Part shown: in pieces, positions 49,391-58,507 of the stretch | Layout of the letters: every line of letters begins with the position of its first letter | Numbering within the stretch: the stretch's first letter is position 1 | Source of the DNA: a virus | IMG/VR virus record: IMGVR_UViG_3300023179_000077 | Coordinates: 1 to 64,000 of that record | Length of the DNA stretch: 64,000 nt | Strand: one strand, 5' to 3' | Program-made: the position numbers and the translations under genes | The notes under the pieces: generated by a model | What the model saw: the letters and a program-made list of their open reading frames with translations, nothing else | Told to the model about the DNA's origin: nothing | The model's database searches: none

Positions 49391-51109
49391 ATGGCAGAAA
49401 AAATCATTTCGCCTGGTGTGTTTCAAAACGAAACTGACCAGTCTCTAGTGCAGCGGGGTATTCAAGGAACAGCAACTGCACTTGTTGGCCCTACAGTATT
49501 AGGCCAGCCCTTTGTTCCTACTTATGTTACTTCATATAGTGAATATGTAGCTAAATTTGGTGAATCATTTAAAAGCGGTAGCTACTACTATGAATATTTT
49601 ACATCATTAGCTGCTAAAGATTTCTTTCAAAACGGCGGTCAAACATTACTTGTAACTAGAATTGTTAGTGGTTCTGCTGGTCTTGGTACTTATTCACAAG
49701 CTACAGTTCCTGGAGTAGTTGATGCTTCTTCATTTGTAATTGAAACATTAGCTTGGGGTGATATCATGAATAATACTTCTAGTATATCAAGTGGTGCTTT
49801 AGCAAGCGGCAGTAACACTAACGTTCGCTGGGAAGTAACAAATGTAAGTACCGGTAGTGGTATATTTACTTTAGCTGTTCGCGCTGGTAATGATAATACA
49901 GCTCAACCTAATTATTTAGAAACATGGGCTAACTTATCATTAGACCCAGCATTACCTAACTTTATTTCTCGCGTTATAGGTGATATTAAGCCTGTATTCA
50001 CAATTGATAGTGATGGTAATTATATAGTTGATACTACAGGTTCATATAGCAATGCTTCAAGATACATACGTGTTAAATCAGTAACTACACCTCAAGTAGA
50101 TTCTATTGATAATAACGGTAACTATAAAGCAACTCAATATAGTGGTTCATTACCTGCATTAGGAAGTGGTTCTTATGGTGGTTCATTTGCAGGAGGTGTA
50201 GCTGCAACTACTACTGCTCAATTAATGAATGAAACTATTACAACAAGTAACATTCAAGGATTTTCAGCTAACGACTATATTACAGCATTCCGTATCTTAA
50301 ATAACTCAGATGCTTATCAATTCAATGTATTGTTAGCTCCTGGTGTTGGTTTAAGTAATAGTGCGGTTTCAACTATGATTTCAACTGTTGAAGGTCGTGG
50401 TGATTCTATTGCTGTTGTAGATGCTGGTGTTTATGGTACTTCAATTGCATCCGCAAACGCAGCTGCTGCTGGCCAATCAAGTAATTATGCTGCTGCTTAC
50501 TATCCTTGGGTTCAATTATACAGTTCAGCTTTAGGTAAATCTGTATGGACTCCTCCATCAACAATAGTAGGTGGTGTTTATGCCTTTAATGATCAAGTTG
50601 CTGCTAGTTGGTTTGCTCCTGCAGGTTTAAACCGCGGTGGTGTTCCTTCAGTATTACGTGCTGAAAAGAGATTATCTCAAGCAGATCGCGATTCATTATA
50701 CTCAGCTAATGTTAACCCACTTGCTACATTCCCTGGTGAAGGTGTTGTAGTATATGGTCAGAAAACATTACAGAAAAAACAAACCGCCCTCGATCGTGTA
50801 AATGTTCGTCGTTTATTAATTGCATTAAAAGATTATATTGGTCAAGTATCAAACGGCTTAGTATTCGAACAAAATACTAATGTTACTCGTAACCGTTTCT
50901 TAGCTCAAGTAAATCCATATCTCGAATCAGTAGTACAACGTCAAGGTTTATATGCTTATAAGGTAGTAATGGATGATTCCAACAATACACCTGATGTAAT
51001 AGACCGCAACCAATTAGTAGGTCAGATCTATATCCAACCAACTAAGACCGCTGAATTTATTATATTGAATTTCAATATTCAACCAACTGGCGCTACATTC
51101 CCTGCATAA
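49391..51109 (+). CDS. 18: Contractile tail sheath protein (gp18-like)
   Basis: 572 residues (T4 gp18 is 659). 'AEKIISPGVFQNETDQSLVQRGIQGTATALVGPTVLGQPFVPTYVTSYSEYVAKFG' is the classic sheath N-terminus ('sPGV-v-E-d-s-----g-tg-a-vG---kGp-f-P--v-s-~eF---FG'). The C-terminus 'LVFEQNTNVTRNRFLAQVNPYLESVVQRQGLYAYKVVMDDSNNTPDVIDRNQLVGQIYIQPTKTAEFIILNF' is equally typical. Forms the contracting outer tube. A hairpin overlaps its stop codon. Confidence 0.97.
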   Translation: MAEKIISPGVFQNETDQSLVQRGIQGTATALVGPTVLGQPFVPTYVTSYSEYVAKFGESFKSGSYYYEYFTSLAAKDFFQNGGQTLLVTRIVSGSAGLGTYSQATVPGVVDASSFVIETLAWGDIMNNTSSISSGALASGSNTNVRWEVTNVSTGSGIFTLAVRAGNDNTAQPNYLETWANLSLDPALPNFISRVIGDIKPVFTIDSDGNYIVDTTGSYSNASRYIRVKSVTTPQVDSIDNNGNYKATQYSGSLPALGSGSYGGSFAGGVAATTTAQLMNETITTSNIQGFSANDYITAFRILNNSDAYQFNVLLAPGVGLSNSAVSTMISTVEGRGDSIAVVDAGVYGTSIASANAAAAGQSSNYAAAYYPWVQLYSSALGKSVWTPPSTIVGGVYAFNDQVAASWFAPAGLNRGGVPSVLRAEKRLSQADRDSLYSANVNPLATFPGEGVVVYGQKTLQKKQTALDRVNVRRLLIALKDYIGQVSNGLVFEQNTNVTRNRFLAQVNPYLESVVQRQGLYAYKVVMDDSNNTPDVIDRNQLVGQIYIQPTKTAEFIILNFNIQPTGATFPA

Positions 51110-51119
51110 GGGAATGTAG
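51093..51119 (+). terminator. Hairpin over the sheath stop codon
   Basis: CTACATTCCC (51093-51102) pairs perfectly with GGGAATGTAG (51110-51119); the 7-base loop holds the TAA stop. No clear T-run follows, so it may stabilise the 3' end or attenuate rather than fully terminate. Confidence 0.6.
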
Positions 51120-51123
51120 TTGC

Positions 51124-51134
51124 TAATATTTATT
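51124..51134 (+). promoter_or_regulatory. TAATATTTATT element before the tube gene
   Basis: 23 bases before the start at 51158, just after the hairpin over the sheath stop. Confidence 0.45.
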
Positions 51135-51157
51135 AACAGCAATTAAAATTAAATAAC

Positions 51158-51643
51158 ATGCCTGTACTAGACGCAAATGAAATTATGTTTACAGCGTTTG
51201 AACCTAAAGTTCAGAATCGCTTTATCATGTATATTGACGGTATTCCCGCATACTTGATTAAAGCTGCTTCTGCTCCTGGATTTGAAGCTGGTGAAATTAT
51301 ATTAGATCACATCAACGTTTACCGTAAAGTAAAAGGTAAAGTACGTTGGAATGATATGACTTTAAGTTTATATGATCCTGTAACTCCCTCTGGTGCTCAA
51401 GCTGTAATGGAATGGGCTCGTTTAGCACACGAATCAGTAACTGGTCGTGATGGCTATTCTGACTTCTATAAGAAAGACTTAACATTAGATATTTTAGGTC
51501 CTGTAGGTGATGTAGTAGGTGAGTGGATTGTTAAAGGTGCTTATTGTAAAACAGCAACTTTTGGTGAGTATGATTGGGCTAACGATGCTGCAATTAACTT
51601 ATCCGTTACAATCGCTATGGATTACTGCGTATTGAACTTCTAG
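51158..51643 (+). CDS. 19: Tail tube protein (gp19-like)
   Basis: 161 residues (T4 gp19 is 163). 'FEPKVQNRFIMYIDGIPAYLIKAASAPGFEAGEIILDHINVYRKVKGKVRWNDMTLSLYDPVTPSGAQAVMEWARLAHESVTGRDGYSDFYKKDLTLDILGPVGDVVGEWIVKGAYCKTATFGEYDW' has all the conserved phrases of T4-type tube proteins. Builds the inner tail tube through which DNA passes. Has its own element upstream and a strong terminator downstream, which separates it from the chaperone gene. Confidence 0.97.
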   Translation: MPVLDANEIMFTAFEPKVQNRFIMYIDGIPAYLIKAASAPGFEAGEIILDHINVYRKVKGKVRWNDMTLSLYDPVTPSGAQAVMEWARLAHESVTGRDGYSDFYKKDLTLDILGPVGDVVGEWIVKGAYCKTATFGEYDWANDAAINLSVTIAMDYCVLNF

Positions 51644-51667
51644 TTTCTCTATACTTCTTTCTTTTAT

Positions 51668-51695
51668 AAAGGCGTCTGCTTTTGCAGACGCTTTT
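51668..51695 (+). terminator. Intrinsic terminator after the tube gene
   Basis: GCGTCTGC (51672-51679) with GCAGACGC (51684-51691), loop TTTT, extended by A-T and G-T pairs, tail TTTT. Confidence 0.94.
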
Positions 51696-51702
51696 ACTTT
51701 TC

Positions 51703-51713
51703 ATATATTTATA
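51703..51713 (+). promoter_or_regulatory. ATATATTTATA element before the gp26-type gene
   Basis: 25 bases before ATG 51739; rules out a start at 51682, which lies in the terminator. Confidence 0.45.
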
Positions 51714-51738
51714 TATATCAAACAACAAAAAACGTTAT

Positions 51739-52482
51739 ATGGCTGAATTAAAAATTCCAACAGAAACAGTTACATTACCCTCTAAAGGTTTACTTTATCC
51801 CGCTACATCACCATTAGCAAAAGGTGAAATTGAAATGAAGTATATGACAGCTAAAGAAGAAGATATTCTTACTAATGCTAACTATATTAAAAATGGCACA
51901 GTAATAGACAAATTATTACAAGCACTTATTATAACACCAATCGACTATAATGAATTATTAGTCGGTGATAAAAATGCTATTTTAATTGCTGCTCGTATTT
52001 TAGGTTATGGTAAAGACTATTCATTTGAATATAACGGAAGGCAATATACAGTAGATTTGTCTACATTACCTGATAAGCAAATAGATGAATTTTCATTTAA
52101 AGCAGGTGTAAATGAATTTACATTTACTTTACCTCACTCAAGTAATACAATAACTTTTAAACTTTTAACACACGGCGATGAACAAAAAATAGAAGCCGAA
52201 ATTAAAGGTATGCAAAAAATAAATCCAAATATTACTACAGACGTTACAACACGTTTAAAATATATTATTACTTCAGTTGAAGGTAAACGTGACCAAAAAG
52301 ATATTCGCGATTTCGTAGATAACTACTTAATTGCAAAAGATGCAAGAGCACTCCGTGAATACTACAATAAAGTATCTCCAGATATCGATTTAAAATACAA
52401 ACCAGATGATGAAGATTATGTTGGGGAGGGCATAAATATTCCTATTTCAATTAACTTTTTTTGGCCTGACGCCGGAATATAG
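51739..52482 (+). CDS. 26: gp26-type tail/baseplate protein, candidate tail assembly chaperone
   Basis: 247 residues from ATG 51739. 'ELKIPTETVTLPSKGLLYPATSPLAKGEIEMKYMTAKEEDILTNANYIKNGTVIDKLLQALIITPIDYNELLVGDKNAILIAARILGYGKDYSF' is diagnostic for the T4 gp26 family (PF12322). The end is 'PISINFFWPDAGI'. In lambda- and Mu-type phages the gene just upstream of the tape measure is a chaperone with a frameshifted longer form, and this gene occupies that place, with a run of seven T's at 52456-52462 and an overlapping start-less frame downstream. It may make a short form (247) and a long form of about 332 residues. Confidence 0.9.
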   Translation: MAELKIPTETVTLPSKGLLYPATSPLAKGEIEMKYMTAKEEDILTNANYIKNGTVIDKLLQALIITPIDYNELLVGDKNAILIAARILGYGKDYSFEYNGRQYTVDLSTLPDKQIDEFSFKAGVNEFTFTLPHSSNTITFKLLTHGDEQKIEAEIKGMQKINPNITTDVTTRLKYIITSVEGKRDQKDIRDFVDNYLIAKDARALREYYNKVSPDIDLKYKPDDEDYVGEGINIPISINFFWPDAGI

Positions 52483-52738
52483 ATTATATGTTTTTTCTCA
52501 AATACATGAAATAGTATTTCATGGTAAAGGTGGGTATGATTGGAATACACTATATAATATGCCTATTTGGCTTCGTCGATTTACATTTGAAAAAATTAAA
52601 GAATTTTACGAAAAAGAACGTGAAGAAGCTGAAAAACAGCAAAACCTATTAAAGAATACATCAAGTAAAGAAATATCAAGACCAAACGTTACTCCTCCAA
52701 AACAACCAACATATATAACTAAAGCGCCCAAAAAGTAG
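52436..52738 (+). CDS. Start-less extension frame, candidate frameshift product of the gp26-type gene
   Basis: This frame is open from 52436 (just after a TAA) to TAG 52736-52738. It has no ATG, GTG or TTG before 52559. Yet the protein reads as coding well before that: 'LTPEYRLYVFSQIHEIVFHGKGGYDWNTLYNMPIWLRRFTFEKIKEFYEKEREEAEKQQ'. It overlaps the gp26-type gene by 47 bases and lies in the +1 frame relative to it. Joining at the T-run gives 'INFF-GLTPEYRLY' and adds about 91 residues. This is the layout of phage G/GT chaperones. An alternative is a 59-residue product from ATG 52559. A one-base sequencing error in the T-run must also be excluded. Confidence 0.68.
   Translation: MFLFQLTFFGLTPEYRLYVFSQIHEIVFHGKGGYDWNTLYNMPIWLRRFTFEKIKEFYEKEREEAEKQQNLLKNTSSKEISRPNVTPPKQPTYITKAPKK
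52456..52462 (+). other. Candidate frameshift slippery site (T7)
   Basis: TTT TTT TGG in the gp26 frame; +1 slippage (or -2) brings the ribosome onto TTT GGC CTG of the extension frame. Sits inside the 47-base overlap. Confidence 0.55.
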
Positions 52739-52746
52739 GGCGCTTT
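52721..52746 (+). terminator. Terminator overlapping the extension stop
   Basis: AAAGCGCCC (52721-52729) pairs with GGGCGCTTT (52738-52746); the loop carries the end of the coding frame. The T-run is only TTT, so it is moderate. Confidence 0.75.
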
Positions 52747-52756
52747 AATATTTATA
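52746..52756 (+). promoter_or_regulatory. TAATATTTATA element before the tape-measure gene
   Basis: Directly follows the terminator stem; 17 bases before the start at 52774. Confidence 0.48.
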
Positions 52757-52773
52757 CGAAGTAACATTAAATT

Positions 52774-55656
52774 ATGGCAGTAACTCCAGATCCACAAGAC
52801 CAGGCAGAATTAAATAAGCTATATCAAGAATATATTAGACTATTAGAAATAGTTGATGGGAAAACTGCTGCTCAAGCTAAAATACAAGCAGATGCTGCTA
52901 AAGTAGCAGGAAATTTAACTAAAGAAGTAAATAGATTAAATAAAGAATTAGATAATACTTTATTTAAATCAGATTATTTATATCAATCTTTTAAAGAAAC
53001 AACAGCTGAATTAAAAAATCAAAATACTTTATTACAAGCCGGCAGATCTACATTTAAAGGGCTTACTGATATTGCATCTAATTTAAAATATTTTCAACAA
53101 GGAATTACAGATTTAAGTGATAAACAATTAAGAAAACAAAAACAAAAACTAGAATATAGTAAGGAAGAGTTAAAAAGTATAGTAGATAGATTATCTAATT
53201 CTAAAGGAGAATATAATAAAACAAATCAAATATTAAATTTAGAAAGAGTATTAACAACTTTAACTGGTGAAAGAAAAAAACGAGCTGAATTAATATTAGC
53301 TAGTTTAAAAAAAGAAGAACAAGTTTATCATACTTCTAAGAATGCTTTAGAAGAAATGCTTCCTGTATTAGAAAAAGAATTACAATTTTCTAAAGATATA
53401 TCTAAAGCTAGAGAATCTTTAGGAGGAATTACAACAGCGGCTGCAAAAACTATAAGTAAATATGGTGGTTCTTTATCTGAATTTTTAGATATAAATGAGT
53501 CAATAGAAGCTGTTGAAGAATATAATAGAAAAATTATAAACAATGCTCTAACAAGAGAAGATGTTTTAAAAAGTTTACATGAAAATGAATTAAAAAGAAT
53601 TAAATTAGAAGCAAAATTAGAAACAGCAACAGGAAGTGATAGAAAGAAAATACTTGAAGAAATAAATGCTTTAGAAGAAAAAAATCTAGCAATTAAACAA
53701 AACGCTGTTAAATCTACTGATACCTTATTAAATAAAATAAAAACATTAGGAGTATTCATACAAGGATTAGGACCTGGTCTTAAAAAAGCATTAACAGATC
53801 CAATAACATTAATTACTTTTTTTGTAACTAAAGCATTAGAAGCAAATACTCAAGCAGTAAATCTAGGAAAATCACTTGGAATTAGTGCTGAAGCTGCAAC
53901 AAAGTTAAGAGAAGAATCGGTAAAGTATGTTAATAATTCTAAAGATACATTTTTAACTGTAAAACGATTAGAACAAGCTCAATCTGATTTATCTGAAGAA
54001 TTAGGTATTGCTGTTCGCTTTGGTCAGAAAGAATTAGAAACTCAAGCTCGTTTAACAGAATTAACAGGTTTATCTGGTCAAGAAGCAGCTAAATTAAATA
54101 GAATTGCATCTGCTACAGGTACAACAACTGAAAAGTATGTAGGTAATTTGCGTAAAGCTGTATTTTTTGCTCAACAAGAAACTAAAACTCATTTTAATAG
54201 TCAAAAAATATTACAAGAAATATCTAAATTAAGTGCAGGTATATTAGTTAAGTTCCAAGGTAATCCTAAAGCATTAGCACAAGCTGTTGTTGAAGCTAAA
54301 AAATTAGGTACTAATTTAGATACAATAGATAAAATTGGTGATTCATTATTAGATTGGGAATCATCAATTCAAAATGAATTAGAAGCTGAATTACTAACTG
54401 GTAGAGAAATAAATTTAGAAAGAGCACGCGCCGCTGCTTTATCAGGAGATCAACTAGCATTAACTAGAGAAATATCAGATCAAGTTGGAACATTAGCTGA
54501 TTTTCAAAATTTAAATGTAATTGCTCAGACATCATTAGCAAAATCATTTGGATTAAGTAGAGAAGAAATGTCTGAAATGTTAATGCAACAAGAAGCTATT
54601 AATAAGTATGGAGATAAAGCTGCTAAATTAAATAAAGATCAGTTAGCAGATATGAAAAGACAAGGACTATCTGTTGATGAATATCTTACAAAACAAGAAC
54701 AACAACAAACTACTCAACAAAAAATTAATGATACTATAGCCCAATTACAAGAAAGTATAGGTAATTTAGTTGCTGGTCCTTTAGGTTCACTTATTAATTC
54801 ATTAGCTAAAGGTTTAGATATTATTAGTCAAATATGGAAATTTTTTGGAAAAATAGGTAGTGTAATTAAAGGATTTTTTGGAGATAAAATTGGAGGTATT
54901 TTAGGTGATGTTGCTTCTGTAGCTACAATAGGTGCTTTAATAGCATTAGTTACTAAGTCAATGTTAAAAGGCACTATCTTTAATCCAATGATTGTTGAGG
55001 ATGTTAGTTCTATTGGTGGAGGTGGTGGCAATAGTGGTGGAGGTGGTGGATTTAAAGGTGGTATAGGTAGAATTGGAAAAGCATTTAGCAAAGGCGGAAT
55101 GAAAGGTGGTGGTAAAGCAATAGGCAGAATACTTAGTAAAACATTAAAAGGAAATGCTCTTACAGCTTTAGTAATGGGTGGTATAGATGCTGTTACAAAT
55201 TTAAGTGAAGGAAAAGGTACAGGTGAATCTATAGGAAGAGCATTAATTACAGGATTAACATCACTTGGTGGGGGTGCTTTAGGGTCACTTATAGCACCAG
55301 GAGCTGGAACTATAGGTGGCGGCATTGCTGGTGGGATGTTAGGTGATAAAATTAGTGATTGGATTTTTGGTGATTCACAACCAGTACAAGATGGTATAGC
55401 GCCTTCAAATCAAGGACCATTTATTATTAGAAACAAATATGGTAAAACTGCAATAACAACTAAAGGTGATAGCTTAGCAGTATCACCTAATATCAATAAT
55501 GCTTCATTAAATCTTACACCAATGATTAATGCAATTAATGAAGTTAAAAATGCTATACTTAATCCACCTTCTTCTCAATTACAACCAATAAAACTTTATC
55601 TTGATAGTAAAGAAATAACAACAGCACAACAAAAATCATCACGAGGACCTATATAA
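52774..55656 (+). CDS. Tape-measure-like tail protein
   Basis: 960 residues. The N-terminal two thirds is long coiled coil (lysine/glutamate-rich, residues about 10-310), followed by 'GPGLKKALTDPITLITFFVTKALEANTQAVNLGKSLGISAEAATKLREE', a helical region and a hydrophobic, glycine-rich part (about 670-860: 'VIKGFFGDKIGGILGDVASVATIGALIALV', then 'GGGGGNSGGGGGFKGG'). Tape measures combine coiled coil and membrane-active C-terminal segments, and their length sets tail length. The gene follows the chaperone pair exactly as expected. T4's gp29 (590 residues) has no clear similarity by eye. A role in DNA passage through the inner membrane is possible. Confidence 0.82.
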   Translation: MAVTPDPQDQAELNKLYQEYIRLLEIVDGKTAAQAKIQADAAKVAGNLTKEVNRLNKELDNTLFKSDYLYQSFKETTAELKNQNTLLQAGRSTFKGLTDIASNLKYFQQGITDLSDKQLRKQKQKLEYSKEELKSIVDRLSNSKGEYNKTNQILNLERVLTTLTGERKKRAELILASLKKEEQVYHTSKNALEEMLPVLEKELQFSKDISKARESLGGITTAAAKTISKYGGSLSEFLDINESIEAVEEYNRKIINNALTREDVLKSLHENELKRIKLEAKLETATGSDRKKILEEINALEEKNLAIKQNAVKSTDTLLNKIKTLGVFIQGLGPGLKKALTDPITLITFFVTKALEANTQAVNLGKSLGISAEAATKLREESVKYVNNSKDTFLTVKRLEQAQSDLSEELGIAVRFGQKELETQARLTELTGLSGQEAAKLNRIASATGTTTEKYVGNLRKAVFFAQQETKTHFNSQKILQEISKLSAGILVKFQGNPKALAQAVVEAKKLGTNLDTIDKIGDSLLDWESSIQNELEAELLTGREINLERARAAALSGDQLALTREISDQVGTLADFQNLNVIAQTSLAKSFGLSREEMSEMLMQQEAINKYGDKAAKLNKDQLADMKRQGLSVDEYLTKQEQQQTTQQKINDTIAQLQESIGNLVAGPLGSLINSLAKGLDIISQIWKFFGKIGSVIKGFFGDKIGGILGDVASVATIGALIALVTKSMLKGTIFNPMIVEDVSSIGGGGGNSGGGGGFKGGIGRIGKAFSKGGMKGGGKAIGRILSKTLKGNALTALVMGGIDAVTNLSEGKGTGESIGRALITGLTSLGGGALGSLIAPGAGTIGGGIAGGMLGDKISDWIFGDSQPVQDGIAPSNQGPFIIRNKYGKTAITTKGDSLAVSPNINNASLNLTPMINAINEVKNAILNPPSSQLQPIKLYLDSKEITTAQQKSSRGPI

Positions 55657-55669
55657 AACCAATATAATT

Positions 55670-55680
55670 AAATATTTATA
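55670..55680 (+). promoter_or_regulatory. AAATATTTATA element before the baseplate genes
   Basis: 15 bases before the start at 55696; no strong terminator precedes it. Would drive 55696-61951. Confidence 0.45.
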
Positions 55681-55695
55681 CTAAATATTAAAACT

Positions 55696-55998
55696 ATGCC
55701 ACTATTAGACAAATTACCAACTAGCACTTTAGGATTAGGAGGAAATAAACCACTATCCTTTGGAGTTAATCCTATTCCTCCTGGTTCATTGCATGATACT
55801 TATTCTGTAGATAGTAATCCAAATGTAACTTGGAGATTAATTAAGAGAAATTTACCAATGAAACCACAGCCATCTGTATTAGACGAGACTGATATTAATG
55901 CTCCTAATTTAAGACCTGTAGGTGTTGTATCACAAATATATAAATCTTCCACTGGTCGTAGATACAAAGATTTAGGTCCAAAAGAAGGACGTTATTAA
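55696..55998 (+). CDS. Small baseplate-region protein
   Basis: 100 residues, 'MPLLDKLPTSTLGLGGNKPLSFGVNPIPPGSLHDTYSVDSNPNVTWRLIKRNLPMKPQPSVLDETDINAPNLRPVG'. Proline/glycine-rich, probably extended. Its 'MPLLD-L' start resembles that of the next gene ('MPLLDLKTDLKSLKYG'), suggesting that both bind the same site in the baseplate. Unknown family. Confidence 0.68.
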   Translation: MPLLDKLPTSTLGLGGNKPLSFGVNPIPPGSLHDTYSVDSNPNVTWRLIKRNLPMKPQPSVLDETDINAPNLRPVGVVSQIYKSSTGRRYKDLGPKEGRY

Positions 55999-56007
55999 TA
56001 TACATAA

Positions 56008-58188
56008 ATGCCACTTCTTGATTTAAAAACCGATTTAAAATCTCTTAAATACGGAAACGATCAACCAGGAGGAGGTAGTAGTGGCCAACCATATGTAACA
56101 ACTGATATTAATACAGTTGATACAGGATTTAACCGTTTTCGAATGACTAAATTCGATGATGGTCTAGTTCGAGGGGGTGTAGTTGGTGCCGCTAATGCTT
56201 CAATTGTTGATACTATTCGTGTAGGAAAATTTCTTAAGGACTTTCCAAAAGGTCCTTTATTTATTGTTAAACAAATAGGTTTACAATTATCTAATCCTAG
56301 ATTAGAAATAAAAAAATTAAAGACAGATAATCCTACCTCTGGCGGTGGATTATTAAGAAATGTAGGTAATTTTATTCTTAATACAGCAAATAAAATTCAA
56401 AATGCTGTAGGTCCTACTCGTATTTATAATTTAGGTATCAATACGCTTGCTCAAGTACCAATTAATGCTTTTGGTCAACATATAGTAAGACATGGTTTTA
56501 CTCCTAAACGCAATGATGATAATTTATATTTTAAAGTTGCTCAATATAATAATAATGAAGATAGTAATAGATTAACTCAATTAAGATCTATATTAGGTAA
56601 TACTAATGATATTGCTAATTATATTAGTGGTCCTTCATCTGTTTATGGTATTGGTAAAACAATTATTAGAAGAAGAGGTGATTTTCTTATAGTAAATCAA
56701 GATATAACTGAAAATGAATGGGCTATTAAAGGGGCTAAAGAAGCAGGAATATCATATAGATTAATAGGACATGAAGGGGGAACAAGAGATGGTTATATAG
56801 ATGCTAGTAGAAGAATAACAGATTTTACAGGAGTATCAAACCAAACAGGTTCAATTTTAGCTTCTAATTCTTTATTTTTTAAAGATAAAAAATCTATTCA
56901 ATCTGTATTTAACAGTAGAAGATATAATACTCCATTAGGATTAAACGAATACGATAAATTATCACAATATAGTGGAAGTAATACTTGGTTTCCCCAAAAT
57001 GGAGAACCAAGACGAGCTAGTTTACGAACTGATTTAGGAGTATCAAAACAATATTTTTCAGGATCAAATATTGGTTTACCTAATTTAGATATTACTACTT
57101 ATTCTCAAATAGTAACAACTAATCTTCCTATACAAGTAAATGGAAATAAAGTTACTTCTCTTCCTGTTGGAAATAAAGGAAAAATTTCTATTAAAAATGC
57201 TTCTTATCAAAAGTATAAAGATATAATTGATTCTAAAAAATTACGAGAAACAACTTATACTCTTGATGAAAATCAAATAAATGCTTTTGGAATATATGGT
57301 AATAGATTTCCTATAAAGGAAACTTTAGGAAATATTCTTCCAGACTCAACTCAACTTCCTGTTTATACTAATAAAGATAAAGTAGTAAAAATAAATATTC
57401 CATGGAATAAAGTTACTCGCGAAGAAAGAGTAGGTAGTGGACTACAAGATCAAATTAATTTAACACCTATATTTAATGCTACAGCAGGTACTCATATAGA
57501 TACTGTAAATATTTCTGGAATAGGAGAAAAAAATATAAATGATTTAGTTAAATTTAGAATTCAAGCATTAAATGGAGATAATCCTACACAGGCTAATTGG
57601 ATAATATTTAGAGCATATTTAACTCAATTTTCAGATAATACAGATGCTACTTGGAATCCAGTTAAATATGTTGGTAGAGGTGAAGATTTTTATATATACA
57701 ATGGATTTAGTAGAAAAATACAAATTGGTTTTAAAGTAGCAGCATTATCAGTTGAAGAAATGGAACCAATGTATCAAAAATTAAATTATTTAATGGGTAA
57801 TTTAATGCCTGATTATAAAGATAATTTATTAATGAGAGGTCCTTTAGTAAAAATGACTGTAGGTAATTGGCTTGATGGACAAGATGGTATATTAACTTCT
57901 CTTAATTATACAGTACCAAACGATTCACCTTGGGAAGTATCACTAAATACATTAAATGGTAATGAACTTTTAGAATTACCTCATATTATAGAAGTAAGTT
58001 TAGGGTTTACACCTATCGGTTCTCAAACTAAAGGTGTTAATAAAATATCTCAAAAATCTCAAACTACATCTCATATTGCTCAAAATTATAATGACTACCA
58101 ATACATAAAAACACGAGCAAGATCACAAGTAATAGTACCTTCTCCTGATAGAATTTCTGAAGAACAGTTTAATAATCCTTCATTTTAA
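56008..58188 (+). CDS. Large baseplate structural protein, unassigned
   Basis: 726 residues, no transmembrane segment or signal peptide. Start 'MPLLDLKTDLKSLKYGNDQPGGGSSGQPYVTTDI'. Middle region mixed alpha/beta with 'FKVAQYNNNEDSNRLTQLRSILG'. The C-terminal part (about 500-680: 'NDLVKFRIQALNGDNPTQANWIIFRAYLTQFSDNTDATWNPVKYVGRGEDFYIYNGFSRKIQIGFKVAALSVEEM') resembles domains of large baseplate hub/wedge proteins of myophages that precede LysM-bearing proteins. By place it is a wedge or hub component. No T4 counterpart recognised. Confidence 0.7.
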   Translation: MPLLDLKTDLKSLKYGNDQPGGGSSGQPYVTTDINTVDTGFNRFRMTKFDDGLVRGGVVGAANASIVDTIRVGKFLKDFPKGPLFIVKQIGLQLSNPRLEIKKLKTDNPTSGGGLLRNVGNFILNTANKIQNAVGPTRIYNLGINTLAQVPINAFGQHIVRHGFTPKRNDDNLYFKVAQYNNNEDSNRLTQLRSILGNTNDIANYISGPSSVYGIGKTIIRRRGDFLIVNQDITENEWAIKGAKEAGISYRLIGHEGGTRDGYIDASRRITDFTGVSNQTGSILASNSLFFKDKKSIQSVFNSRRYNTPLGLNEYDKLSQYSGSNTWFPQNGEPRRASLRTDLGVSKQYFSGSNIGLPNLDITTYSQIVTTNLPIQVNGNKVTSLPVGNKGKISIKNASYQKYKDIIDSKKLRETTYTLDENQINAFGIYGNRFPIKETLGNILPDSTQLPVYTNKDKVVKINIPWNKVTREERVGSGLQDQINLTPIFNATAGTHIDTVNISGIGEKNINDLVKFRIQALNGDNPTQANWIIFRAYLTQFSDNTDATWNPVKYVGRGEDFYIYNGFSRKIQIGFKVAALSVEEMEPMYQKLNYLMGNLMPDYKDNLLMRGPLVKMTVGNWLDGQDGILTSLNYTVPNDSPWEVSLNTLNGNELLELPHIIEVSLGFTPIGSQTKGVNKISQKSQTTSHIAQNYNDYQYIKTRARSQVIVPSPDRISEEQFNNPSF

Positions 58189-58194
58189 ATTATT

Positions 58195-58503
58195 ATGAAT
58201 CGCTACGATAACTCAACTATATTAACAATCCAATATACTAATCGTCCATATTATAAAGGAAAATTTTATCCTAATATTCCTTTATCAGAAAACGATGTGT
58301 ATGTTATTACTACAGTTGGTGATAGACTAGATTCATTAGCATATAGTTATTATCAAGATGTTAATTTATGGTGGATTATTGCCGCTGCTAATAATAATAT
58401 TACTAAAGGAGCATTATATCCAGCACCGGGTACTCAATTAAGAATACCAACAGATATTAATAATGTTCTTAAACAATTTAACCAATTTAATCAAGTAAGA
58501 TAA
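58195..58503 (+). CDS. LysM-domain baseplate protein (gp53-like)
   Basis: 102 residues. Residues about 38-92, 'VYVITTVGDRLDSLAYSYYQDVNLWWIIAAANNNITKGALYPAPGTQLRIP', are a LysM domain in the form found in T4 gp53 and in gpX-type tail proteins ('GDrlD-iA---YgD--lWWiIa-aNni-----l-pGt-LriP'). In the baseplate it holds wedge or hub parts together and may touch peptidoglycan. Starts 6 bases after the large baseplate gene. Confidence 0.88.
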   Translation: MNRYDNSTILTIQYTNRPYYKGKFYPNIPLSENDVYVITTVGDRLDSLAYSYYQDVNLWWIIAAANNNITKGALYPAPGTQLRIPTDINNVLKQFNQFNQVR

Positions 58504-58507
58504 TGTT

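Noticed and set aside
51682-51738. Upstream start for the gp26-type gene
   Set aside because: It lies within the terminator of the tube gene and before the promoter-like element; ATG 51739 matches the family start.
54828-55325. 165-codon proline-rich minus-strand frame inside the tape measure gene
   Set aside because: Proline-rich only because it is antisense to glycine-rich codons.
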